From: Bryobacterales bacterium
GTDB lineage: Bacteria > Acidobacteriota > Terriglobia > Bryobacterales > Bryobacteraceae
Direction of reading: 5' to 3'
Assembly (NCBI GenBank): GCA_020847975.1
Contig: JADLBD010000238.1
Coordinates: forward strand, 1-59,223
Length of the DNA: 59,223 bases
This document shows positions 49,728-57,181 of this stretch, piece after piece. Numbering within the stretch: the first letter of the stretch is position 1; every line of letters begins with the position of its first letter. The notes below the pieces were generated by a model. That model saw only the letters and a list, made by a program, of their open reading frames with translations, was not told the DNA's origin and searched no databases. Made by a program: the position numbers and the translations under genes.

Positions 49728-50528
49728 TCAGATGGCCGCCGCTGCGCCGCGTAGCACGCTGAGGATTGTCGAGACCGCCTGGGCCACGGAATTGCCTGCG
49801 CCGCTGAGCGTTCGCAGGATGGTGTCAATCACCGTTTCCACAGCCCGCTGGACCTTCACAATAATGCTCTGAATCTTGTCGACAATCCCGCTAAGGCCCA
49901 GAAGATCGGGAAGACGGCGAATCACCCCGAGAACACCTTGGAGCGCGGCTATCATTTTCTGAAAGGCGGAACGAATGGCGGTGGCAAGGATATTGGCGGC
50001 CGCGGCTGGGGTGGCTTGCGCCAGGCGGCCGGCTTCGCGAAGAGCGGAGATCGCGGCCTGGAGGGGGCCGGACAGCAGGCTGCGGATTTCGTTCAGGGCA
50101 AAGTCAGGCATCTCCTCCAGCGCGTTGAAGATGCCGAGGACCTTGCTGTGGATTGCGGCGAGCCCTTGAACCACGGCCTCCACCAATTGGGAGATGGCAT
50201 TGCCATCGACGGATACTCCGGGGAGAATCGGAGTTTCGTTGGGAAGTTGCGTGCGCGAAGGCGGGTTGGGCGAGGGCAGCGGCGCCATGGCGGCGTAACG
50301 CAGGTCCAGGGCAGCAGCCGTGCGCGGCCCTACAATTCCGTCACGAACCAGGCCGCGCGATTGTTGGAACGCTCGCACCGCCGCGTCCGTCTTCATCCCG
50401 AAGGCGCCATCCACTTGTAGATGGAATGCCGGCAACAGCCGGTTCAAGGTTTCCTGGAGTGTCTTCACGCCTGGGCCGCGCGAGCCGAGAGCGAGAGGGC
50501 CGGAGATGGAAGCGGTGCCGGGGTTCAT
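49728..50528 (-). CDS. Peptidoglycan-binding-domain protein with long helical tail
   Basis: 266 residues. Residues about 10-78 are a PG_binding_1 domain (LGSRGPGVKTLQETLNRLLP; VDGAFGMKTDAAVRAFQQSR; GIVGPRTAAALD). A short Pro linker leads to about 160 residues of almost Cys-free amphipathic helices rich in Ala, Ile and Leu (SQLVEAVVQGLAAIHSKVLG; AVETVIDTILRTLSGAGNSV). No signal peptide is visible. The tail resembles membrane-active or apolipoprotein-like helices, so it may be a structural or lytic factor; this is inference. GGAAGG precedes the ATG. Confidence 0.75.
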   Translation of the reverse strand: MNPGTASISGPLALGSRGPGVKTLQETLNRLLPAFHLQVDGAFGMKTDAAVRAFQQSRGLVRDGIVGPRTAAALDLRYAAMAPLPSPNPPSRTQLPNETPILPGVSVDGNAISQLVEAVVQGLAAIHSKVLGIFNALEEMPDFALNEIRSLLSGPLQAAISALREAGRLAQATPAAAANILATAIRSAFQKMIAALQGVLGVIRRLPDLLGLSGIVDKIQSIIVKVQRAVETVIDTILRTLSGAGNSVAQAVSTILSVLRGAAAAI

Positions 50529-50630
50529 GCGTCATACCTTCCAGCGGTGAGCGCCTGGCGGACCGCCCCAGTATACACCGGACAACCACCGGACCCCACT
50601 CCCCACAGGCCCGTTTGCGACAATCACCTC

Positions 50631-52031
50631 ATGCGGTTCGTCATCTTCGCCCTGCCTCTCTCACTCTGGGCTCAATCCATTCCACGCACCTGGAATGCCG
50701 CCTCTGTCTCGAGCTTCGAACTCCCTCTGGCGAATCCAGCGTATTCCCCCGTCCAGATATCCGAAGAGGCTTACTACCGCATCCCCGAACGCGTCCTCTA
50801 CAAAACCTACCCGGTCTACCACCCCAGCCGCGAACCCGCCGGCTACCTCGACATGCTCAAGAACCAGGAGCCGCAGGTCGCTTTCAACCCCTCTGAATAC
50901 CACACCCCCGAACAGTGGATCGCCGCCGGAAAAATCGTATTCGAAGCGCCCACCTCCTTCGAGCCCGTCTTCTTCAGCGCCTCAGACCTGCGCGACCCCG
51001 CCTTCTACTCCGAAACCGGAATGCCCGTGGCCGCTGACGGCACAGTCCCCTTCGCCCGCTGGGTGGTCCGCAGGAAGGGCGTTGTCGAACTCGGCTCCAT
51101 GGGATGCGCCACCTGCCATACCCGCCTCCTTGAAGGAGGCCGCATCGTCCCCGGAGCCCCCAGCAACAATCCCGCCGATCGCCAGGGCGCGCGCATGCTC
51201 CGCAAAGCCGCCGCCTTCTCGCCCGGGAAACTCACCGCGCGGCTTCGCCTCTTCGCCCGCCAGTTCGAAGTTCCCTGGGTCCCTGACGATCCCAATGCCG
51301 CCGCAGCCGCCTTCTCCCTCACTCAATTCATCGAAGCCGGCGAAGCCATTCCGCCCGGAGTCACCGCGCGCGCCCGCACCAGCATGGTCGTCCCGCCCCA
51401 GATTCCTGATCTCATCGGCGTGCGGGAGCGCCGCTTCCTCGATCATACGGGCCTCATCCGCCATCGCGACATCGGCGACCTGATGCGCTACTCCACCGTC
51501 TCCCAGGACGTCAGCGCTTATGCCCGCTATGGCCCCGATGACAAGCCGCCCGAACCCCGCGGTTCACGCTACAGCGATCCGCAACTGTACGCGCTCGTCC
51601 AATACCTCTACTCTCTCCAACCCCCGCCCAACCCCAATCCCCGCGGCCCCGACGCGGAACGCGGCCGCCGGATCTTCACCCAACAAGGCTGCCCCAAGTG
51701 CCACACCCCGCCGCTCTACACCAACAATCAACTGGTCCCCTGGGACCGTATCGGCACAGACCCGCGCTACACCCTCAAAACCCGCAAAGGCACCGGTTAT
51801 TACAAGGTCCCGTCGCTGAAGGGCGTCTGGTATCGCGGTCCCCTCGAGCACAACGGCTCGGTGGCCACCCTCGAGGATTGGTTTGACACTGCCCGCCTCC
51901 GTCCGGACTACCAGCCCACCGGGTTCCGCGGCGTTCCAGCGGCCCGCCGCGCCGTCCCCGGCCACGAATTCGGCTTGAAGCTCAGTCCCAAGGACAAAGC
52001 CGCATTGATCGCCTTCCTGCGAACGCTGTGA
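50631..52031 (+). CDS. Exported di-haem c-type cytochrome
   Basis: 466 residues from ATG 50631; the first residues MRFVIFALPLSLWAQSIP are a short signal peptide. Two haem-binding motifs: GCATCHTRLLEGG (about residue 160) and GCPKCHTPPLY (about 355). The stretch VPSLKGVWYRGPLEHNGSVA plus TLEDWFD before the C-terminus is common in MauG/BCCP-like and other acidobacterial cytochromes. It probably passes electrons in the periplasm. A longer frame begins at 50421 but overlaps the neighbour's 5' region and lacks a signal. The stop overlaps the start of the next frame. Confidence 0.85.
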   Translation: MRFVIFALPLSLWAQSIPRTWNAASVSSFELPLANPAYSPVQISEEAYYRIPERVLYKTYPVYHPSREPAGYLDMLKNQEPQVAFNPSEYHTPEQWIAAGKIVFEAPTSFEPVFFSASDLRDPAFYSETGMPVAADGTVPFARWVVRRKGVVELGSMGCATCHTRLLEGGRIVPGAPSNNPADRQGARMLRKAAAFSPGKLTARLRLFARQFEVPWVPDDPNAAAAAFSLTQFIEAGEAIPPGVTARARTSMVVPPQIPDLIGVRERRFLDHTGLIRHRDIGDLMRYSTVSQDVSAYARYGPDDKPPEPRGSRYSDPQLYALVQYLYSLQPPPNPNPRGPDAERGRRIFTQQGCPKCHTPPLYTNNQLVPWDRIGTDPRYTLKTRKGTGYYKVPSLKGVWYRGPLEHNGSVATLEDWFDTARLRPDYQPTGFRGVPAARRAVPGHEFGLKLSPKDKAALIAFLRTL

Positions 52032-52324
52032 ACCACCTCATCGCTACCTTGACCCTTTGTTGCGCGCTGCATGCCGCCCCGGACTCCGCCCGCCTGGAAG
52101 CGCTCCGCGCAGACGCTGCCTCCCGGGGCACCCGTGCCCTCCTGATCCTCCACAACGGCAAGACAGTGCTCGAATGGTATGCCGAGGGCACAACTCCGGA
52201 AACAAAGATCGGCACGGCGTCGCTCGCCAAGGCTCTGGTGGGCGGCATGTCGCTGCTGGTGGCCATGTCCGGCGGGCGCATCCAACCCGATGACCTCGCG
52301 ATAAAGTACATCGCGCCGCATTGA
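52028..52324 (+). pseudogene. Truncated serine hydrolase (beta-lactamase/PBP-like), N-terminal part
   Basis: 98 residues starting at GTG 52028, overlapping the cytochrome stop. It has a signal-like start, then ALLILHNGKTVLEWYAEGTT and GTASLAKALVGGMSLLVAMS, where S-L-A-K is the SxxK nucleophile motif of class C beta-lactamase-like hydrolases, followed by GRIQPDDLAIKYIAPH and a stop. Full proteins are 350-450 residues and carry YxN and a third motif, all missing here. So the gene is cut after about one quarter. No remainder is found downstream. Confidence 0.75.
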
Positions 52325-52395
52325 TCCGCGATACGATTTGCCATCCGGCCTCTCCCGCGACAGAATAGTGAGTCACCCCCAGGAGGTGCTTCATC

Positions 52396-53502
52396 GTGAA
52401 CACGAAGCTTTCGCGCAGAAAAACCCTTCAGATTGCCGGCATCGGCGGCGCCGCGTCCCTGGCAGCCCCCCAACTCGCCAAGGCTGCCGCCGCGAAATGG
52501 CCCATCTCTGTCATGGGCGATGGGATTCCCAAGATCTGCGCTTACGCCGGACCCAGTGAGGCGGCCAACCGCGCCTTGCAGCAGGTAGGCGTCTATCACG
52601 TCATCGGCGGCATCGGCGGCCGTGCCCCCTGGACGGAAGAGGCGATTCGCGCCGCCCTCACCCGGCTCAAAGGGCAGGGCATGACCGTCGTAAACGCCAT
52701 GATCGGCGGCATGCACGACATCATCCATGGCGGCCCCAACCGCGACCAGGAAATCGAGAACATCATCCAGTCCACTCGCGCCGCCGGCAAAGCCGGCCTC
52801 CCCTGCATCGAGTACAACTTCTATGCCCACCGCCTGGTGGAAGGCTACGAAGAGGAACTCGGACGCGGCGGCTCCGGGCTCACCCGCTTCAATTATGCGC
52901 GCGTCAAGGATTTGCCCCCGCTCGAACAGGAAGGCGCTCACACCATGGAGGACCTCTTCCAACGCGCCGAGTATTTCCTCAAAGCCGTCATCCCCGAAGC
53001 GCGGAAAGCGAACGTCCGTTTCGCTCTCCATCCGAACGACCCGCCCGCCCCCATTTCGCGCGGCTCCCAACAGATGTTCGCCACCTTCGCTAACTGGAAA
53101 CGCTATCTGGACCTGGTGAAGAGCCCCTACAACGGCATCACGTTCGATTGCGGCGTCACGCGCGAACTCGGTGAAGATCCCGTATCGGTCTGCCGCTACC
53201 TTGGCTCGCGCGACGTGATCAACCATGTCCACTACCGCAACGTCACCGTCCGCCAGCCCTACGTCGATTACACCGAAGTATGGCTCGACGAGGGCCAGGT
53301 CAACATGTTCGAAGTCATGAAGGAACTGGTCCGCCAGAAATATTCCCGCAGTCTCCTCCCCGAACACCCTCGCGCCATCGACATTGACCGCGAGCGCGGT
53401 ATCCGCGGCCAGTACGCCAAGGTGGGCGGCGGCGGCTTCGTGGGCGAAATCTACAACTACGCCTTCGCCAAAGCCATGCTCCTGGCCGCGCTATCCCAAT
53501 AG
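52396..53502 (+). CDS. Exported mannonate-dehydratase-like protein (UxuA family)
   Basis: 368 residues from a GTG at 52396, seven bases after a perfect AGGAGGTG (52381-52388). The N-terminus has a twin-arginine signal, SRRKTLQIAGIGGAASLAAP. The body matches the UxuA TIM barrel: IEYNFYAHRLVEGYEEELGR, RFALHPNDPPAPISRGSQQM, YNGITFDCGVTRELGEDPVS and VHYRNVTV, with His, Cys and Asp residues where metal and substrate are bound. UxuA removes water from D-mannonate in glucuronate breakdown. Export of such an enzyme is unusual but common in Acidobacteria and Planctomycetes relatives. Function outside the cytoplasm is inferred. Confidence 0.82.
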   Translation: MNTKLSRRKTLQIAGIGGAASLAAPQLAKAAAAKWPISVMGDGIPKICAYAGPSEAANRALQQVGVYHVIGGIGGRAPWTEEAIRAALTRLKGQGMTVVNAMIGGMHDIIHGGPNRDQEIENIIQSTRAAGKAGLPCIEYNFYAHRLVEGYEEELGRGGSGLTRFNYARVKDLPPLEQEGAHTMEDLFQRAEYFLKAVIPEARKANVRFALHPNDPPAPISRGSQQMFATFANWKRYLDLVKSPYNGITFDCGVTRELGEDPVSVCRYLGSRDVINHVHYRNVTVRQPYVDYTEVWLDEGQVNMFEVMKELVRQKYSRSLLPEHPRAIDIDRERGIRGQYAKVGGGGFVGEIYNYAFAKAMLLAALSQ

Positions 53503-53534
53503 AGGCAGTCTCACCGGTCTCAAGCGCAGCCTCG

Positions 53535-54335
53535 TCAGATGTACCCCAGCTTCTCGCAAAGATCCCGCCCGGAGCGGCCATTCGTCTGGATATCCTTCAG
53601 CCTTCGCAATTGATCCAGATTGATCTTCAATTTCCGCGCAACCGCCTCGGCGAGAGGCACAACCTGGCGCCGGAAATAGGCATTGGCTACCACGATCGCC
53701 GTAAATTCGCGAAGGAACGCTTTCGCGCACGTTACCTCATCCTGGTAGCCGTGATTCGCCGCGTCCCATTGATGGTCTGAGATCACCTGATCGGTAAACA
53801 CCTGCGTCACGCCCTCGTAGAGAAAACTTCCCAGAGTGCTCAGGAACACAGGCATCTCCGTGGTGAACGAAGAAAAGCTGTGCACTCCCTCGTGGATGGC
53901 GTGGCCGAGCGTGGCCCCCATTTGCAGGTGGATCGACCGGTCATGCCAGTCATACAGTCCGCGTGCATTCCCGTCCACGGAAAACCCTCGTTTTCGCATA
54001 TCACTGCTGAACGTGTAATCCTCATGCTTGTTGACCGAGGAGACAATGTCTCCCACCGGACTCGAGACATTGAAGTTGGAGGCTTGCGGGTGTTTGTTCA
54101 GAAACGGACCCACCTGACGGCTCGCGATGATCATGCATTCGATAAATTCCGGCAACATCGCCAGCTCGCCGCGGCTGAGATACTTGAGTGACCGGTTGGT
54201 GTTGTATTTCCTGTACGCCTCGAACAGCAGGCTGCATTGCAGGTCGCGCAGCGCCGCCTGCCCCTCCCGGAGGCTCTTCTTGATCGACTCCAGGTCCTTT
54301 TTCATCTGCGCCGTGTCCATGTTAAGATCGCCCAT
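53535..54335 (-). CDS. Predicted HEGVH zinc metallopeptidase-like protein
   Basis: 266 residues; ATG with GAGGAGG upstream. A charged coiled-coil start (TAQMKKDLESIKKSLREGQA) is followed by a domain with GATLGHAIHEGVHSFSSF, where HEGVH (148-152) is an HExxH zinc motif, and 22 residues later LYEGVTQVFTD, with Glu174 in the place of the third zincin ligand. No signal peptide is seen. The family is unknown to me; Gly-rich C-terminal peptide ending SGRDLCEKLGYI has no match. Zinc-protease activity is a prediction from motif alone. Confidence 0.65.
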   Translation of the reverse strand: MGDLNMDTAQMKKDLESIKKSLREGQAALRDLQCSLLFEAYRKYNTNRSLKYLSRGELAMLPEFIECMIIASRQVGPFLNKHPQASNFNVSSPVGDIVSSVNKHEDYTFSSDMRKRGFSVDGNARGLYDWHDRSIHLQMGATLGHAIHEGVHSFSSFTTEMPVFLSTLGSFLYEGVTQVFTDQVISDHQWDAANHGYQDEVTCAKAFLREFTAIVVANAYFRRQVVPLAEAVARKLKINLDQLRRLKDIQTNGRSGRDLCEKLGYI

Positions 54336-54461
54336 ACCCGATATACCTCCTCAAAATCCTGCTGATGATACAAGCGAATTTGGAATGCTCCTCTGACTGC
54401 CGCATCGGATTTCCTCCTGGCGGCGCGGGCATCAGGAATCACCGTCAACTAGACTGATCTT

Positions 54462-54815
54462 GTGAGCACCCCCGAGCCCGAGGCCCGGCTCTCCGTCAAG
54501 CTGAGGAGCCCGTGGGACAAGTCCGCCGCGTGGGCGCGCGTTCTCACGGACGGACGCCTGGAACTCGAATTGTATGACTTCAGCCCGGAAGCACAGGCGC
54601 ACATGGGAAATGATGTCGCGTGGATGTATCGCGTCTCGCCGGTCCACATGCCGAAGCTCTACGAGTTGCTCGAAAAGCGCACCGGCTCCCCCATCGTCAA
54701 TGACGAGATGCTGCTCCAGGTTATTGCCGAGACCTTCGCCCATGCTCACGCCGTCCGGGATTGGCTTCGCGAGAACACGATTCCTTTCGAGGAGGAATTC
54801 GACTCCTGGGCGTAA
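54462..54815 (+). CDS. Hypothetical protein
   Basis: 117 residues from GTG at 54462. Small soluble protein: ARVLTDGRLELELYDFSPEA looks like a beta-meander and VIAETFAHAHAVRDWLRENT is a helix near the end. It lies just upstream of the crotonase on the same strand (44 bases), with the opposite-strand metallopeptidase 127 bases to the left. No known family recognised. Confidence 0.65.
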   Translation: MSTPEPEARLSVKLRSPWDKSAAWARVLTDGRLELELYDFSPEAQAHMGNDVAWMYRVSPVHMPKLYELLEKRTGSPIVNDEMLLQVIAETFAHAHAVRDWLRENTIPFEEEFDSWA

Positions 54816-54859
54816 TGCGCCGCCTGATACCCTCGCCTCTTAGGAGAACGGAGCAGAGC

Positions 54860-55642
54860 ATGGAACCGGAAATCCTTTACTCGCGCCACCAGCACGGCGA
54901 TGTGGCCTGGGGGGAGATCACCCTCAACCGGCCCGGCAAAGGCAATGCGCTGAACATGCCGATGCTGAACCAACTGGCGTCGCTGCTGCCCGAAGTCGCC
55001 GCCGATTGCGAAGTGCGCGCGGTGGTGATCCGCTCGCACGGACGATTCTTCTGCACGGGCGGCGACATCGATGCCTGGAGCGCTCTTTCTTCTTGGGAAA
55101 TGGCTCAGGATTGGATTCTTCCGGGCATCGGCGTCTTCGACAGCATTGCCGCCCTGCCCCAACCCGTAATCGCTGCCATTACCGGACATGCGCTCGGCGG
55201 CGGCCTCGAACTGGCGATGGCGGCCGACCTCCGCATCGCTCTGCGATCTGCCAAGCTCGGCACGCCGGAAGTGACCCTCGGGATGATCTCCGGCTGGATG
55301 GGAGTGCGCAGGCTCGCGGAGATCGTCGGAGTGGCCCGGGCCCGTCACTTGGCTCTGCTCGGCTTGCCCATCACCGCCGCGCAGGCCCTCGACTGGGGGC
55401 TGGTCACCGCCATCGCCGAAGACCTTGCGGACATGGAGCAGCAACTCGGCGTCTGGCTCGACAAACTGTGCTCCAATGGCCCCATCGCCATGGCCCTCAC
55501 AAAGAATATCCTCGCCACCATGCACCAGGATCTCCGCCACCAGCACGCCGCCGCTGTCGCGCAGGCCGCGGCGTCCGGCGATTGTAAGGAAGGGGTCCAA
55601 GCCTTCCTCGAAAAGCGCAAACCCGTCTACCGCAACCGCTAG
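54860..55642 (+). CDS. Enoyl-CoA hydratase/isomerase (crotonase family)
   Basis: 260 residues from the ATG at 54860 (GGAG upstream). Crotonase signatures: LNRPGKGNALNMPMLNQLAS, RFFCTGGDIDAWSALSS (oxyanion hole and CoA binding), AAITGHALGGGLELAMAADL and GTPEVTLGMISGWMGVRRLA. The second catalytic Glu is present (PEVTLG) and GGxGxxxR is changed to GWMGVRRL. It is a CoA-thioester hydratase/isomerase and lies nine bases before a CoA-transferase gene, so both probably act on one CoA pathway, such as short-chain acyl or ketone-body metabolism. Confidence 0.9.
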   Translation: MEPEILYSRHQHGDVAWGEITLNRPGKGNALNMPMLNQLASLLPEVAADCEVRAVVIRSHGRFFCTGGDIDAWSALSSWEMAQDWILPGIGVFDSIAALPQPVIAAITGHALGGGLELAMAADLRIALRSAKLGTPEVTLGMISGWMGVRRLAEIVGVARARHLALLGLPITAAQALDWGLVTAIAEDLADMEQQLGVWLDKLCSNGPIAMALTKNILATMHQDLRHQHAAAVAQAAASGDCKEGVQAFLEKRKPVYRNR

Positions 55643-55651
55643 GAGTCCCCG

Positions 55652-57181
55652 ATGAGCACGGCCAAATTCCTCGACGCGGCCGGCGCAGCCGCCCTCCTCA
55701 AAGACGGCGACACCGTGGCCATCAGCGGCAACGGCTCCGGCATGATTTCGGCGGAAGCGGTGTTCGCCGCCATCGAACAGCGATTCCACCAAACCGCACA
55801 TCCCCGCGGTTTGACGCTCGTCCACTCGCTCGGCCTCGGCGACCGCGGCGCGCTCGGCGCCAACCGGTTCGCCCATGAGGGAATGCTGCGCCGCGTCATC
55901 GCGGGCCATTTCACGTGGTCTACAAAGATGCAGCAGCTTGTCCGCGACAACAGGATCGAGGCCTATTGCTTTCCCGGCGGCGCCATCCAACATCTGCTCC
56001 GCGAGATCGGCGCGGGACGTCCCGGCCTCTTCACCCATTGCGGCTTGGGCACATTCGTCGATCCCCGGCACGACGGCGGCCGCTGCAACGAACGGACGCG
56101 CGAGGAACTCGTCGAACTGATGCACATCGACGGCCGCCCCGTACTCCGCTACAAGCCATTCCGCGTGGATGTGGCCATCATTCGCGGCACATACGCCGAC
56201 CGGCGCGGAAACATCAGTCCCGAGGAAGAGGCCATCGATATGGACATTCACTCGATTGCCCTCGCGGCTCACAACTGCGGCGGCACGGTCATTGCGCAAG
56301 TAAGGCAAGTGCTGGAGCCCGGCTCGCTCCACCCCCGCCACGTGCGCGTCCCGGGGATCATGGTGGACGCCGTGGTGGAGGATCCCGCGCAGGAACTCTT
56401 CTACGGCCTGCCCTACGACCCGGCGGTCAGTGGCGCGAAACGCGCCCACCTCGGCGCAATCGCCGCCGGGATTCCCTCAAAGCTCGAGCGCCGCATCGTT
56501 GCCCGCCGCGCCGCCATGGAACTCCGTCCCGGGGCTTCCCTCAACTTCGGCTTCGGAATGCCTGGCGGCATTTTCGGAGTGATTGCCGGGCAAGGCAACC
56601 AGCACGAGTACTGGATGAGCGTCGAACAAGGCACGCACAATGGCCGCATGCTCGACGAACGCCTCTTCGGCGCGGCGCGCAACACCGATGCGATCGTCCC
56701 CTCCATCGAACAGTTCGATTTCTACAGCGGAGGCGGAGTCGACATCACCTTCCTCGGCATGGGCGAAGCGGACGCCGCCGGCAACGTCAACGTCTCCCAT
56801 TTGGGCGGCAATCTCATCGGTCCCGGCGGCTTCATCGAAATCGCGCAGAATGCCAGGAAAGTGGTGTTCTGCGGCTCCTTCGATGCCCAGGGCACGCGCT
56901 TACGCTGGACGGACGGGAAGCTCGAAATCGTCGAGCCGGGCCGCGTCCGGAAGTTCGTGAAAAACGTCGAGCGCATCACCTTCTCCGCCGCCTACGCTCG
57001 CGACACCGGCCAGCAGGTGCTCTACGTCACCGAACGCGCCGTGTTCCGTCTCGCCGCGGACGGCCTCGAATTGATCGAAATCGCACCCGGCATCGACATC
57101 GAGCGCGACATTCTGCCATATATGGATTTCCGGCCGCGGATGTCCAAGGTCGCCATCATGCCGCCTTCAGTGTTTGAGTGA
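55652..57181 (+). CDS. Acyl-CoA:acetate/3-ketoacid CoA-transferase (fused alpha and beta)
   Basis: 509 residues, the size of fused class I CoA-transferases (PCT/SCOT-like). The alpha half has LKDGDTVAISGNGSGMISAE, THCGLGTFVDPRHDGG and DVAIIRGTYADRRGNISPEE; the beta half has ASLNFGFGMPGGIFGVIAGQ and YWMSVEQGTHNGRML, where Glu325 is the catalytic residue (xExG), then FLGMGEADAAGNVNVSHLGG. It transfers CoA between carboxylates through a glutamyl-CoA intermediate. Co-transcribed with the crotonase. Its 3' end overlaps the convergent kinase gene by 15 bases. Confidence 0.9.
   Translation: MSTAKFLDAAGAAALLKDGDTVAISGNGSGMISAEAVFAAIEQRFHQTAHPRGLTLVHSLGLGDRGALGANRFAHEGMLRRVIAGHFTWSTKMQQLVRDNRIEAYCFPGGAIQHLLREIGAGRPGLFTHCGLGTFVDPRHDGGRCNERTREELVELMHIDGRPVLRYKPFRVDVAIIRGTYADRRGNISPEEEAIDMDIHSIALAAHNCGGTVIAQVRQVLEPGSLHPRHVRVPGIMVDAVVEDPAQELFYGLPYDPAVSGAKRAHLGAIAAGIPSKLERRIVARRAAMELRPGASLNFGFGMPGGIFGVIAGQGNQHEYWMSVEQGTHNGRMLDERLFGAARNTDAIVPSIEQFDFYSGGGVDITFLGMGEADAAGNVNVSHLGGNLIGPGGFIEIAQNARKVVFCGSFDAQGTRLRWTDGKLEIVEPGRVRKFVKNVERITFSAAYARDTGQQVLYVTERAVFRLAADGLELIEIAPGIDIERDILPYMDFRPRMSKVAIMPPSVFE

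Noticed and set aside
50421..50630. A 70-residue N-terminal extension of the cytochrome
   Set aside because: It would remove the signal peptide that the periplasmic cytochrome needs, and it overlaps the neighbouring gene on the other strand.
51982..54746. Long minus-strand frames opposite the mannonate-dehydratase gene (461 residues) and near it
   Set aside because: They are antisense to a gene with clear family motifs and have no recognisable protein content.
54746..56449. 567-residue minus-strand frame
   Set aside because: Antisense to the crotonase and CoA-transferase genes; no family pattern.
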